This document shows, piece by piece, positions 7,881 to 16,800 of a stretch of 64,000 nt of DNA (the stretch's first letter is position 1; each line of letters opens with the position of its first letter). Origin of the DNA: Collimonas fungivorans Ter331 (lineage in GTDB: Bacteria > Pseudomonadota > Gammaproteobacteria > Burkholderiales > Burkholderiaceae_D); the NCBI RefSeq assembly GCF_000221045.1, contig NC_015856.1, forward strand, positions 4,484,542-4,548,541, written 5' to 3'. The position numbers and the translations under genes were made by a program. The notes under the pieces are model-generated. The model was not told where the DNA came from. It worked only from the letters and a program-made list of their open reading frames with translations, and made no database searches.

Positions 7881-8246
7881 TCAGCTTTTTTTTGCCGGGT
7901 GAGTCGTTTGCCATTTGTTGACGCAGAACTCGATGTATTCGCCGATGCGGTTCTGCTCTTCCTCCGGGATGGCAAGGAACGATTCCACGCTGATGCTGAA
8001 AGGCCACTGGCCGGAAGCCTTGGTCAGAATCTTCGGGCCGCCTACACCTGTGGCCAGCCAGAATATGTCGACGCCCAGGAATTTGGCGGCGAGCGCCGAA
8101 TTCTCCGCAGTCAGCGCCTTGGTTTTGCCGGCAATCACCTGCCCGATCGCCTGCACGCTGACGCCGATGCCGTCTGCGAGTTCCTGCCTGTCTTTTTGCG
8201 CCAAATGCAAAGCTTCTGCCAGTCGCGCCCCGTAATTATTCATCAT
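7881..8246 (-). CDS. XRE-family helix-turn-helix regulator
   Basis: A 121-aa DNA-binding protein. Residues about 8-62 form a Cro/CI-type helix-turn-helix (LAEALHLAQKDRQELADGIG, then VSVQAIGQVIAGKTKALT). The C-terminal half (LGVDIFWLATGVGGPKIL, EEEQNRIGEYIEFCV) resembles the small regulators of phage-repressor type without a LexA-like peptidase. It is divergent from the degenerate SDR gene; two AAAG-type dyads lie in the 81-bp gap and probably are its own operators. The gap between its stop and the LysR stop is 37 bp. It may be a remnant or domesticated regulator of a mobile element, but nothing else phage-like is near. Confidence 0.8.
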   Translation of the reverse strand: MMNNYGARLAEALHLAQKDRQELADGIGVSVQAIGQVIAGKTKALTAENSALAAKFLGVDIFWLATGVGGPKILTKASGQWPFSISVESFLAIPEEEQNRIGEYIEFCVNKWQTTHPAKKS

Positions 8247-8249
8247 CGG

Positions 8250-8307
8250 TAAAGAATACTTTCAATCATTTAAAGCATGGTTGCAATGTGCACTAAAGAA
8301 TGCTTTA
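8250..8307. promoter_or_regulatory. Paired operator-like dyads between the XRE and SDR genes
   Basis: Two related palindromes, TAAAGAATACTTTC (8250-8263) and TAAAGAATGCTTTA (8294-8307), are spaced 44 bp apart, about four helical turns. An extra half-site, TAAAGCAT, lies at 8271-8278. The pattern fits cooperative binding by a CI-like dimeric regulator controlling both divergent genes. Confidence 0.5.
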
Positions 8308-8327
8308 ATTGCGTGTAAAAACTGACA

Positions 8328-9104
8328 ATGATTCTGCCGATGATGAATCCGCTTACCGCCTATTTCCCTCTTAAAAACAAGGTCGCCCTGGTCACTGGCG
8401 CGGCGCGCGGCATTGCCTTGCATGTCGCCTGCGCGCTCTCGGCCGCTGGTGCACATTTGGCGATTCTAGATGAACGGCAGCAGGAGGAGAGCATCATCGC
8501 CAGGCTGCTCGGCGGCAAAAAGGACAAGGTGCGTTTCTGGCAAGTCGACGTCAGCGACAACGAGGCGGTGCAGCGGGTGATGGCGGCAGTCGAAGCGCAT
8601 TTCGGCCGCATCGATATCCTGGTCAACAGCGCCGGCCTCGACGCCGGCAGTGCGTCGTCCCGGGAACTGGCGATGCAGGCCAACGTCAACGGCAGCATCT
8701 TGTGCAGCAAGCACGTGGCGCCGGCAATGGAACGCGCCGGCGGCGGCGCCATCGTCAACGTCCTGTCGCTGTGCGCCATGGACGGCGGACAGCAGGAAGC
8801 GGCGGACCGTGCGGTGCGAGCGGCGCTGCGGATGAACAATGCGCATGCGATGCGCTATGCGATGCAGAATATCCGCGTCAATGCCATCCTTCCGGGCGTG
8901 GTGCGGCCGCCTGCGCTGGCCGCAGCCATGCGCAGGCAGGATGACCTGACCCAGGTGCTGGCAGACAGGGCGGAATTGCAGATGCTGACGGCGCGCGGTT
9001 CGGCCGCCGATGTGGCGGCGGCGATCCTGTATCTGGCGTCGGATGCCGGCCGCTTTGTTACGGGTAATGAATTGGTGATTGATGCGGGGCCATCACATTG
9101 CTAA
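8328..9104 (+). CDS. SDR-fold protein with degenerate active site
   Basis: A 258-aa short-chain-dehydrogenase-fold protein. The fold markers are there: TGAARGIALHVA near the N-terminus, DILVNSAGLD, IRVNAILPG and a C-terminal VTGNELVIDAG. The third glycine of the cofactor motif is Ala, and aligning backwards from IRVNAILPG puts Asp and Arg (in ADRAVRAAL) where the YxxxK Tyr and Lys belong. It may therefore bind a nucleotide or act as a regulator rather than catalyse. It is divergent from the XRE gene with operator-like dyads between. No strong ribosome-binding site precedes the ATG at 8328 or the one at 8340, so the start is uncertain. Confidence 0.75.
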   Translation: MILPMMNPLTAYFPLKNKVALVTGAARGIALHVACALSAAGAHLAILDERQQEESIIARLLGGKKDKVRFWQVDVSDNEAVQRVMAAVEAHFGRIDILVNSAGLDAGSASSRELAMQANVNGSILCSKHVAPAMERAGGGAIVNVLSLCAMDGGQQEAADRAVRAALRMNNAHAMRYAMQNIRVNAILPGVVRPPALAAAMRRQDDLTQVLADRAELQMLTARGSAADVAAAILYLASDAGRFVTGNELVIDAGPSHC

Positions 9105-9111
9105 CAACAAG

Positions 9112-9316
9112 GCTGTTGCTGTTGCCGTTGTTTTTGAAGTTGTGGTTGCTTTTGACGTTGCCGTTGAAGTTGCTTTTGAATTCCGCATGGGGATGTTGCC
9201 AAATTAACGTCGAGCGGAGGTCGACTGCCACCATACGCACTCCGTAGCCCGTTAATTGCGGTCAGAGTAATTTTCGCAAAGGGCGCGAAAAAAAACTCTG
9301 ACCCCAATTAACTACG
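9112..9316. repeat. GTTG-rich array plus GTCAGAGT palindrome, copy 1
   Basis: A degenerate array of GTTGNN units (9112-9180) is followed by an unrelated spacer, CACTCCGTAG, and a long palindrome at 9251-9312 whose core is GGTCAGAGTAATTTTCGCAAA...CGCGAAAAAAAACTCTGACC. The same order of parts recurs at 16801-16909. It fills the space between the convergent SDR and trpS genes and could act as a bidirectional terminator. The palindrome resembles REP-type ends; no transposase is present. Confidence 0.65.
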
Positions 9317-9326
9317 CTGCGAGCGT

Positions 9327-10361
9327 TTAGAAGTAAGTTAAACCTAAAGCTGCCTTGACTTCGTCGGCGGTTTTGGCCGCTACTTCGCGCGCCTTGGCGG
9401 TGCCTTCTTTCAGGATCTGCATGACATGCCCCTTGTCCTTGGCCAGTTCCTCGCGGCGGGCGCGGATCGGCGCCAGCAGGTCTTGCAGGCAGGCTTCCAG
9501 GCGCGCCTTGACCAGGCTGTCGCCCAGGCCGCCGCGCACATAATGCGCTTTCATCTCGGCCAGGCCGGCCTGGTCGGGATCGAAGGCATCCAGGTAGAGG
9601 AAGGCGACATTGCCTTCCAGGTGGCCGGGATCCTGCACCCGCAGGTGCAAAGGATCGGTATACACCTGCTTGACCGCGGCCCGGATCTCGTCGGCAGTCG
9701 CGCCCAGGTTGATGGTGTTGCCCAACGATTTGCTCATCTTGGCCTTGCCGTCGATGCCTGGCAGGCGACCGATTTCAGGCACCAGCGCCTTCGCCTCGAC
9801 CAGTACCTCGCGCCCCGCGGTGCGGTTAAAGCGCCGCACGATTTCATTGGTTTGCTCGATCATCGGAATCTGGTCTTCGCCCACCGGCACCAGCACCGCC
9901 TTGAACGCCGTGATATCGGCTGCCTGGCTGGCCGGATAAGTCAGGAATCCAGCCGGAATATCGCGCTCGAAACCGCGCAAGCGGATTTCTTCCTTGACCG
10001 TAGGATTACGTTCCAGCCGCGCCACCGTCACCAGGTTCAGGTAATAGAAAGTCAGCTCCGCCAGTTCCGGAATCTGCGACTGGATCAGGATCGTCGACAA
10101 GGCCGGGTCGATGCCGACCGCCAGGTAATCCAGCGCAACTTCGACCACATTGCGGTGCACCTTGCCGGTGTCGTCCATATTGTCGGTCAGCGCCTGGGCG
10201 TCGGCCAGCATGATGAACTGGCGGTAGGTGTGCTGGTAAGCGATGCGGTTACGCAAGCTGCCGACAAAATGGCCCAGGTGCAAAGGGCCGGTCGGACGGT
10301 CGCCGGTCAGGATCACGGCAGAACCAGGGGCCGTCGTCGGCAAACTTGTTGGCAAACTCAT
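9327..10361 (-). CDS. trpS: Tryptophanyl-tRNA synthetase
   Basis: Charges tRNA-Trp with tryptophan at the expense of ATP. The 344-aa class I synthetase shows the HIGH-equivalent PLHLGH at residues 26-31 and an intact KMSKS at 208-212, plus [10 protein letters not shown], typical of TrpRS. The frame is open further upstream, but the ATG at 10359-10361 has AAAGGAA at proper spacing and fits family length. A gap with a hairpin terminator separates it from the Tim44-like gene upstream, so it is probably transcribed from its own promoter. It converges on the SDR gene across the GTTG/GTCAGAGT repeat. Confidence 0.95.
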   Translation of the reverse strand: MSLPTSLPTTAPGSAVILTGDRPTGPLHLGHFVGSLRNRIAYQHTYRQFIMLADAQALTDNMDDTGKVHRNVVEVALDYLAVGIDPALSTILIQSQIPELAELTFYYLNLVTVARLERNPTVKEEIRLRGFERDIPAGFLTYPASQAADITAFKAVLVPVGEDQIPMIEQTNEIVRRFNRTAGREVLVEAKALVPEIGRLPGIDGKAKMSKSLGNTINLGATADEIRAAVKQVYTDPLHLRVQDPGHLEGNVAFLYLDAFDPDQAGLAEMKAHYVRGGLGDSLVKARLEACLQDLLAPIRARREELAKDKGHVMQILKEGTAKAREVAAKTADEVKAALGLTYF

Positions 10362-10430
10362 TGAAATTCCTTTAGCGGTATCCTGAAAACCCCGTATTGT
10401 GCCACTACTGGCGCCACTGGCGGGCGCCAA

Positions 10431-10464
10431 AAGAAAAAGCCGCCGGCGATTGCTCGCCGGCGGC
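10431..10464 (-). terminator. Rho-independent terminator of the Tim44-like gene
   Basis: Read on the minus strand, the 10-bp GC-rich stem GCCGCCGGCG / CGCCGGCGGC with a 6-nt loop is followed by TTTTTCTTTT. It lies 30 bp beyond the stop codon of the Tim44-like gene. Confidence 0.85.
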
Positions 10465-10494
10465 TTTGCTACGGAAGCCGGTTTCAGCCCGGGT

Positions 10495-11442
10495 TCAGCT
10501 CTTTTGTTCGACCTGCTCGATCCCTGCCAGTATCCAGCCGCCCTGCCCCGCGGTCGGCTTCGACAAGTTCCAGACCTCGGAGAACGGCGCGGCAAAAGCT
10601 GCATCGTCTTCCTTGATCATGCCGGTGAATTTCACGCTGGCCAGGTATTCGGCGTCGGCAGTCTCGATTCCCAGCAGTTCGGCATCCAGCGACACGACAT
10701 CGGTATGGTTGTCCGAAGCGCCGCGCTCCTGCAATTGCATGCGCAACTCGGCAAACATTTCCGGCGTGGTGAATTCGCGGATGTCGTTGCTGTCGGCCTT
10801 GTCCCATGCGGCTTGCAGGCGCAGGAAATAGGTCTTGGAATGACGCAGGAAACCGGCCGTATCGAAATCGGCAGGTACGCCCCAGGCAGCAACGCCCGCG
10901 ACTCCCGCGCCTGTCGCCGCCGCTGCAGGCGCGGCGTCAAACGCCGTACGCTGCATAGGCTGCTCGAGGCGCGAAGCGATTTCCGGCGTAAAGCTGGAAG
11001 GCGCTTGCGCAGCAAAGGCAGGACGCATGCCGTTGTTGCCGGCTGCGCCGTTGCCCATCTTGCGGCGCACCAGCTTGTAGATGAACATGGCGGCGAATGC
11101 GAACAAGGCGATCATGATGATATTGCTGATCATGCCAGCCATAGCGCCGCCCAAGCCCATGCTCGACAGCAAGGCGCCCAGGCCCAGGCCCAGCAGCGCG
11201 CCGCCCAGCATGCCTTTCCACATGCTAGGTTTGGCGGCAGCCGCAGCGGCCGGTGCTGCTGCAGCAGCAACTGGCTTGGCGGCATTGCTAGCCTGGTTCT
11301 GCGCCGGCGCCGCCTGGCGGTTCATGCTTTGCGATTTTTTGCCGAAGGAACCGCCACCGCCCATGCGCTTGGCTTCAACGGTCGAGATGCCGGCTGACAA
11401 CGTCATGGCGACGACGATCAGCGCCACAAATAATTTCTTCAT
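10495..11442 (-). CDS. Tim44-like domain membrane protein
   Basis: A 315-aa exported or membrane-anchored protein. It has an N-terminal signal sequence ([18 protein letters not shown]), a basic Gly-rich stretch with GGGGSFGKK, an Ala/Pro low-complexity linker, a hydrophobic segment at about residues 75-125 (two likely membrane passes) and a C-terminal Tim44-like domain (about 165-310, beginning [24 protein letters not shown]). Such proteins are common in proteobacteria; the domain belongs to the NTF2-like fold and its bacterial role is not established. It is followed by a strong terminator and appears monocistronic. Confidence 0.85.
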   Translation of the reverse strand: MKKLFVALIVVAMTLSAGISTVEAKRMGGGGSFGKKSQSMNRQAAPAQNQASNAAKPVAAAAAPAAAAAAKPSMWKGMLGGALLGLGLGALLSSMGLGGAMAGMISNIIMIALFAFAAMFIYKLVRRKMGNGAAGNNGMRPAFAAQAPSSFTPEIASRLEQPMQRTAFDAAPAAAATGAGVAGVAAWGVPADFDTAGFLRHSKTYFLRLQAAWDKADSNDIREFTTPEMFAELRMQLQERGASDNHTDVVSLDAELLGIETADAEYLASVKFTGMIKEDDAAFAAPFSEVWNLSKPTAGQGGWILAGIEQVEQKS

Positions 11443-11660
11443 ACTTTCTCCTGAGATTTGATGCCATCACGGCCATACGGGCCGCTAAGTTTTAAAACTT
11501 CGCAGCCATGCCACGAGCTTGAACAACCCGGAATTAAGGCGAGGCGCTAGACGCGCATCGGCCTGCTGCTCAACATCATGGATGGCTGGAATCGCCAGGC
11601 AGTTACCCGGCAGATGGGAAGGCGCCTGCCGCCGGATGCAATCGGGCGGCGTAAAGGCGC

Positions 11661-12005
11661 TTAAGCTCTGGGCGGAGGACCGGCCGGAGGCAGGAACGGG
11701 GGCTGGAGCGCTTTATCGTTGCTCAGCGCGGGTGTGGAAGCGATCGCAGCAGCGGCAAATACGAGGGGGAAAGCAGGCACTGTCTCATCGCCGAGATCGA
11801 CATGCATCTCGATGTCGTCAACTGCGATATCTTCAGAATCGCAAGCGCTGTCCACCCTGCAGGCGGGCGCATCTTGCAAGCCATCATGGAGAATTTCCTG
11901 CTGGACTGCCAGCGTCGCCACGGTGTTTGCCTGGGATTCGGTCATGCCTGCAAAGACTTGCATAGGCAGCAGAAACATCAGCAAAAGAATCAGTAAGCGT
12001 CGCAT
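11661..12005 (-). CDS. Small exported protein, unknown function
   Basis: A 114-aa protein starting at the ATG at 12003-12005, chosen because it gives an immediate signal peptide (MRRLLILLLMFLLPMQVFAG). The mature part is acidic with two cysteines (ACRVDSAC), a short hydrophobic VFAAAAIAS stretch and a proline-rich tail ending PPFLPPAGPPPRA. The size, signal peptide and C-terminal tail are reminiscent of CzcI-like/DUF2946-type small periplasmic proteins found near metal-resistance genes, but the metal-binding His clusters are missing and I do not assign a function. It is divergent from the response-regulator gene. The 218 bp between it and the Tim44-like gene (11443-11660) show no other feature. 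Confidence 0.55.
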   Translation of the reverse strand: MRRLLILLLMFLLPMQVFAGMTESQANTVATLAVQQEILHDGLQDAPACRVDSACDSEDIAVDDIEMHVDLGDETVPAFPLVFAAAAIASTPALSNDKALQPPFLPPAGPPPRA

Positions 12006-12151
12006 CAAAGTAGGAAAGCAGGTCCAGGCCGGATTGAGTGGCAATGATTATACCAAACAGCGGCAATGTTACGTCGACCTTGCTGGGAAGAATGAAACGC
12101 CATAGACTACAAGCAGCACCTTTCATCCACCGTACGGGAAACACCTCCATC

Positions 12152-12895
12152 ATGCGCATCCTGCTTGCCGAAGACGACAGTGTTCTAGCCGATGGACTGA
12201 CGCGTTCGCTGCGCCAGTCGGGTTATGCCACCGACTGCGTGATGAACGGCATGGAAGCGGATTCGGCTCTCTCGACCCAGGATTTCGACCTGCTGATCCT
12301 GGACCTGGGCTTGCCCAAGATGACCGGCCTGGAGGTATTGCGCCGCCTGCGCGCCAGGAATTCGCGGCTGCCGGTGCTGATCCTGACTGCGGCAGATTCC
12401 CTGGAGCAACGAGTCAAGGGCCTGGACCTGGGCGCCGACGACTACATGGCCAAGCCGTTCGAACTGTCCGAGCTGGAAGCGCGGGTGCGCGCCCTGACCC
12501 GGCGCGGCGCCGGCGGCGGCCCTACCGTCATCAAGCACGGCCCGCTGAGTTACGACCAGGTCGGACGGATCGCCTATATCAATGAGCAGATGCTGGACTT
12601 GTCGGCGCGCGAACTGGGTTTGCTGGAAGTATTGCTGCAGCGGACCGGCCGCCTGGTTTCCAAGGAACAGCTGGTCGACCACCTGTGCGAATGGGGCGAA
12701 GAAGTCAGCAACAACGCCATCGAGGTGTATGTGCATCGCTTGCGCAAGAAAATCGAAGTCGGCGGCGTGCGGATCGCCACGGTGCGCGGCCTCGGTTATT
12801 GCCTGGAAAAAATCAGCGAGCCGCAAGCCGCTGCCGCGGGTCCGGCAGCTTCCTCTGCTCCGCTCTCGCCGCTCGACGCCTCCAGCCGCCGCTGA
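12152..12895 (+). CDS. OmpR-family response regulator (TctD/QseB-like)
   Basis: A 247-aa response regulator. The receiver domain has the acidic pair at residues 8-9, the phospho-acceptor Asp51 (FDLLILDLGLPKMTG), Thr79 and Lys101 (YMAKPFEL). The winged-helix output domain runs from about 125 to 225 (LSARELGLLEVLL, VSNNAIEVYVHRLRKKI, TVRGLGYCL), followed by an Ala/Ser/Pro-rich tail. The start at 12152 gives the standard MRILLAEDD opening; an in-frame upstream start would add 38 unrelated residues. The histidine kinase follows 11 bp after its stop. With the kinase it likely controls the downstream symporter genes. Confidence 0.92.
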   Translation: MRILLAEDDSVLADGLTRSLRQSGYATDCVMNGMEADSALSTQDFDLLILDLGLPKMTGLEVLRRLRARNSRLPVLILTAADSLEQRVKGLDLGADDYMAKPFELSELEARVRALTRRGAGGGPTVIKHGPLSYDQVGRIAYINEQMLDLSARELGLLEVLLQRTGRLVSKEQLVDHLCEWGEEVSNNAIEVYVHRLRKKIEVGGVRIATVRGLGYCLEKISEPQAAAAGPAASSAPLSPLDASSRR

Positions 12896-12906
12896 CGCTT
12901 GCCCTC

Positions 12907-14463
12907 ATGCGCGACGCTCAATCTCTGGCTGCGCAGCCAAACCCATCCGCCGCGCAAACCGAAGAACGGGTGCAGCGCTCCCTGTTCGGCGAAATCCTGG
13001 ACTGGATGCTGGTGCCGCTGTTGCTGCTGTGGCCGATCAGCATCGCGATTACCTATGTGGTGGCAAAGTCGATCGCCAACCAACCCTTCGACCAGGCGCT
13101 GGACGACAGCGTCACGGTCCTGTCGCAGCAGGTGAGCGAAGTCAACGGCAAGGTCCTGACGCGCCTGACCACGCCCTCGCGCGACTTTCTGCGCGCCGAC
13201 GATGTCGACAATGTGTATTACCTGATCACCGGCCCGCACGGCGAATATATCGACGGCGACCGCGACATGCACTCACCACCTGTAGCCGAAGACGAGCCCG
13301 CACACCCGGGCAAGGTCAAGTTCTGGGACAGCTCTCTGCATGGCAGTGATGTGCGGATCGCCTATACCTATGTCGACCTGCGCAACACGGTCGATAACAC
13401 AGTCGATGTCGCCGCCAGCCAGCAAGAGCGGCCACGGGTAGCGCTGGTGCAAGTCGGGGAAACACTGGAAAAACGCGCCCGGCTGGCGAACGAAATCATC
13501 AAGGGCGTGATCCTGCCGCAATTCCTGATCCTGCCGATCGCGCTGGCGCTGATCTGGTTCGCCTTGTCGCGCGGCCTGTCGCCCCTGTCCGAATTGCAGC
13601 AGCGGATCCGGGCCCGTCGCCCGGACGACCTCAGTCCCATCGATTCCGGCCAGGTGCCGGAAGAAATCTCGCCGCTGGTGCGTTCGCTCAACGACATGCT
13701 GTCGCGTCTGTCGCTGTCGATCCAGACCCAGAAACGTTTCATCGCCGACGCCGCGCATCAGATGAAAACGCCGCTGGCCGGCATGCGCATGCAATCCGAA
13801 CTGGCGCTGCGGCAGACCAGCCAGCACGATATCCACCGCTCGCTGGAGCAGCTGGCGAAGAGCTCGGAATCGGCGACCCGGCTGGTGAATCAGCTGCTGT
13901 CGCTGGCGCGGGCGGAAAACCAGTCGCAGGAAAGCGCGCCGTTTGTCGAAGTCGACCTGTCCGAATTCGCCCGCGCCGTGGTGCAGGACTGGGTCGAGGC
14001 TTCATTCGGCCAGCGCATCGATTTTGGCTTCGAACAGGCCGAGCAGCCGGTGCCGGTGCTGTGCAATCCGCTCATGCTGCGCGAGCTGCTGGGCAACCTG
14101 ATCGACAATGCCTTGCATTACACGCCGGTCGAAGGCCGGGTTACGGTCCGCGTACGCGGCGAGCGGGCGGAAAACTCCACGGCGGGGATAGCGATACTGG
14201 AAGTCGAAGATACCGGCCCGGGTATCCCGCCGGCCGAACGCGACCATGTGTTCCAGCGCTTTTACCGCATCCTCGACAGCGGCCGCGGCGGCAGCGGCCT
14301 GGGGCTGGCGATCGTGCGCGAGATCGCCCAGCAGCATGACGCCCAGGTAACCATTTCCTATAATCCGCGCAGCAGCGAACCGGAACTGCCGGGCAGCCTG
14401 TTCCGCGTCGCCTTCCGTTTGCTGGAAAAACCTGCGCTCGATTTCAATTCGGATTTCCATTGA
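12907..14463 (+). CDS. Sensor histidine kinase (TctE-like)
   Basis: A 518-aa membrane sensor kinase: cytoplasmic N-terminus, a transmembrane helix near residues 33-53, a periplasmic sensor region of about 145 residues, a second helix near 200-222, then the catalytic core. The H-box is AAHQMKTPLAGMR with His284; the N-box NLIDNALHYTP, the G1 box VEDTGPGIPP and the G2 box GGSGLGLAIVREIA are intact. The periplasmic region matches the two-component sensor N-domain of TctE, which detects tricarboxylates in its prototype. It follows the response regulator by 11 bp and runs into the symporter small-subunit gene, so sensor and transporter probably share a substrate class. Confidence 0.92.
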   Translation: MRDAQSLAAQPNPSAAQTEERVQRSLFGEILDWMLVPLLLLWPISIAITYVVAKSIANQPFDQALDDSVTVLSQQVSEVNGKVLTRLTTPSRDFLRADDVDNVYYLITGPHGEYIDGDRDMHSPPVAEDEPAHPGKVKFWDSSLHGSDVRIAYTYVDLRNTVDNTVDVAASQQERPRVALVQVGETLEKRARLANEIIKGVILPQFLILPIALALIWFALSRGLSPLSELQQRIRARRPDDLSPIDSGQVPEEISPLVRSLNDMLSRLSLSIQTQKRFIADAAHQMKTPLAGMRMQSELALRQTSQHDIHRSLEQLAKSSESATRLVNQLLSLARAENQSQESAPFVEVDLSEFARAVVQDWVEASFGQRIDFGFEQAEQPVPVLCNPLMLRELLGNLIDNALHYTPVEGRVTVRVRGERAENSTAGIAILEVEDTGPGIPPAERDHVFQRFYRILDSGRGGSGLGLAIVREIAQQHDAQVTISYNPRSSEPELPGSLFRVAFRLLEKPALDFNSDFH

Positions 14464-14480
14464 CAACCACCAGACCAGAC

Positions 14481-14765
14481 ATGCCCATGCCGAAACCCCG
14501 TCCGCACCATCCCGCCAGCCATTGGCAAAGCACCAGACGGCTGACGCTGGGCCTGCTGCTGGTCTGGTTCGTCCTGACGTTCGGCGTCATCTTTTTTGCC
14601 CGTGAATTATCCGGCATGCGCTGGTTCGGCTGGCCGCTCTCGTTTTACATGGCGGCGCAAGGACTGGCCCTGGCCTACCTGCTGATCGTCGCGGTATACA
14701 CCTGGCAGATGCGGAAAATAGACCGCCGTCAGCAAGACCGCCCACAAGACCGAAAATCACAATGA
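14481..14765 (+). CDS. DUF4212 symporter small subunit
   Basis: A 94-aa membrane protein with two predicted transmembrane helices (LTLGLLLVWFVLTFGVIFFA and PLSFYMAAQGLALAYLLIVA) joined by a short RELSGMRWFGW loop, the standard topology of DUF4212 proteins, which occur upstream of a sodium:solute symporter. I chose the ATG at 14481; a TTG at 14460 would overlap the kinase stop and add seven residues. Its stop overlaps the symporter start (ATGA), so the two are translationally coupled. Confidence 0.85.
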   Translation: MPMPKPRPHHPASHWQSTRRLTLGLLLVWFVLTFGVIFFARELSGMRWFGWPLSFYMAAQGLALAYLLIVAVYTWQMRKIDRRQQDRPQDRKSQ

Positions 14766-16798
14766 AGGACAGCTCTTTTTTCTGGCGCCTGGTGCGCTAT
14801 TACGCCTGGTACACCGGCGGCTTCATCCTGTTGCTGGTGGTGCTGGCGATCCTCGAAAAGGAAGGCTTGCCGCGCACCTGGATCGGTTACCTGTTCATGT
14901 TCGCCACCATCGTCCTGTATGCCGGCATCGGCATCATGAGCCGCACTTCCGATGTCTCCGAATATTACGTTGCGGGGCGGCGGGTGCCCGGACTGTTCAA
15001 CGGCATGGCGACCGCCGCCGACTGGATTTCCGCGGCCACCTTCATCAGCCTGGCCGGCGGCCTTTACCTGCAGGGCTTCGACGGCCTGGCCTATATCATC
15101 GGCTGGACCGGCGGCTACTGCCTGGTGGCGCTGCTGATCGCACCTTACCTGCGCAAGTTCGGCCAGTACACCATCCCGGATTTCCTGGCGGCACGCTACC
15201 GCGGCCACACCAGCAGCAATCCGGTCAGGATATTGGCGGTGGCCGCCACCGTGGTGATTTCCTTCATTTACGTGGTGGCGCAGATCTACGGCGTCGGCCT
15301 GATCACTTCGCGCTTCACCGGCGTCGATTTTTCGGTCGGGATTTTCCTCGGCCTGGCCAGCATCCTGGTCTGCTCCTTCCTGGGCGGCATGCGGGCGATC
15401 ACCTGGACCCAGGTGGCGCAATACGTGATCATCCTGTTTGCCTACCTGATCCCGGTGATCTGGCTGTCGATGGAGCATACGCACAGCCCGGTGGCGCAGG
15501 TTTCCTACGGCTCAGTGCTGGCGCAGATCACCAATATCGAAAAAAAGCTCGATGTCGATCCCAAGGAAATCGATGTGCGAGCGATCTTCAAGGCCAATGC
15601 GGATGACTACGACGCCCGCCTGCGCGACCTGCCGAAATCCTGGGAACAGGGGCGGATTGAAGCGCAGCGGCAGTTGGAACTGCTGAAACGCAACAACAGT
15701 TCCCTGATCGAGATCCGCGCCGCCAACCGCGCCTTGAACAGCTATCCGAAAACACCGGAGGAAGCCGAACGCAAATGGCAGCAGGACAAGGCCAGCAACC
15801 TGGCGCGCGCCGAACCGCCGGTGCCGCAGGCGACGCCGTTTCCCGGCGCCACGCGTGAAGCATCCGACATCAAGCGCAACAATTTTCTGGCCCTGGTGTT
15901 TTGCCTGATGATGGGCACGGCTTCCCTGCCTCACATCCTGATGCGCTACTACACCACGCCGTCGGTGCAGGAATCCCGCAAGTCAGTGTTCTGGACACTG
16001 TTTTTCATCCTGCTGATCTATCTCACCGTGCCGGCGCTGGCGGTGCTGGTGAAATACTATATCTATACCTCGCTGGTCGGCTCCGATTATGCGCACCTGC
16101 CGGAATGGGTCTCGTACTGGGCCAATATCGACAAGATCAATCCGCTGGTCAGCATTACCGATTTCAACCATGACGGTCTGGTGCAATTGTCAGAGATCAC
16201 CCTGGACGGCGACATGATCATGCTGGCGACGCCGGAAATCGCCGGCCTGCCCTATTTTGTTTCCGGGCTGGTAGCGGCGGGCGGACTGGCGGCGGCGCTG
16301 TCGACCGCGGACGGTTTGCTGCTGACGATTTCCAATGCCTTGTCGCACGATGTCTATTACAAGATGATCGATCCGCACGCTTCCACCGCCAAGCGCGTCA
16401 CGGTATCGAAGCTGCTGTTGCTGGTGGTGGCGCTGCTGGCGGCGTATACCGCTTCCCTGAAACCGGGCGATATCCTGTCGATGGTGGGCGCGGCGTTTTC
16501 GCTGGCGTCCTCCACCTTGTTCCCGGTGCTGGCGCTAGGCGTGTTCTGGAAACGCGGCAACCAGCAAGGCGCAATCGCCGCCATCGTGGTCGGCTTCGGC
16601 ACTTGCATCTACTATATGCTGCACACCTATCCGGCGCTGGGCGGTTCGGCCAGCGGCCAGTGGTTCCACATCGCACCGATGGCGGCCGGCATCTTCGGCG
16701 TACCGGCCGGCCTGCTGGCGCTGATCGTGGTCAGCCTGCTGACGCCGCCGCCCGATCCGCGCGCGGTGGCGCTGGTGCATCATGTGCGGACGCCTTAG
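14762..16798 (+). CDS. Sodium:solute symporter (acetate/ActP-like, VC_2705 type)
   Basis: A 678-aa integral membrane transporter of the SSS family. The N-terminal half has the family pattern SEYYVAGRRVPGLFNGMATAADWIS and the C-terminal half GLAAALSTADGLLLTISNALSHD. It is longer than ActP because of a large hydrophilic insert at about residues 245-370, rich in charged residues. Residues 467-478 (DFNHDGLVQLSE) fit the 12-residue EF-hand calcium loop exactly. It is coupled to its DUF4212 partner and follows a TctDE-like two-component system, so uptake of a short-chain carboxylate is likely; the substrate is inferred. Confidence 0.9.
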   Translation: MKDSSFFWRLVRYYAWYTGGFILLLVVLAILEKEGLPRTWIGYLFMFATIVLYAGIGIMSRTSDVSEYYVAGRRVPGLFNGMATAADWISAATFISLAGGLYLQGFDGLAYIIGWTGGYCLVALLIAPYLRKFGQYTIPDFLAARYRGHTSSNPVRILAVAATVVISFIYVVAQIYGVGLITSRFTGVDFSVGIFLGLASILVCSFLGGMRAITWTQVAQYVIILFAYLIPVIWLSMEHTHSPVAQVSYGSVLAQITNIEKKLDVDPKEIDVRAIFKANADDYDARLRDLPKSWEQGRIEAQRQLELLKRNNSSLIEIRAANRALNSYPKTPEEAERKWQQDKASNLARAEPPVPQATPFPGATREASDIKRNNFLALVFCLMMGTASLPHILMRYYTTPSVQESRKSVFWTLFFILLIYLTVPALAVLVKYYIYTSLVGSDYAHLPEWVSYWANIDKINPLVSITDFNHDGLVQLSEITLDGDMIMLATPEIAGLPYFVSGLVAAGGLAAALSTADGLLLTISNALSHDVYYKMIDPHASTAKRVTVSKLLLLVVALLAAYTASLKPGDILSMVGAAFSLASSTLFPVLALGVFWKRGNQQGAIAAIVVGFGTCIYYMLHTYPALGGSASGQWFHIAPMAAGIFGVPAGLLALIVVSLLTPPPDPRAVALVHHVRTP

Positions 16799-16800
16799 GG

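Noticed and set aside
10362-10604. 81-codon extension of trpS
   Set aside because: It crosses the terminator of the Tim44-like gene, and trpS has a good ribosome-binding site at 10361.
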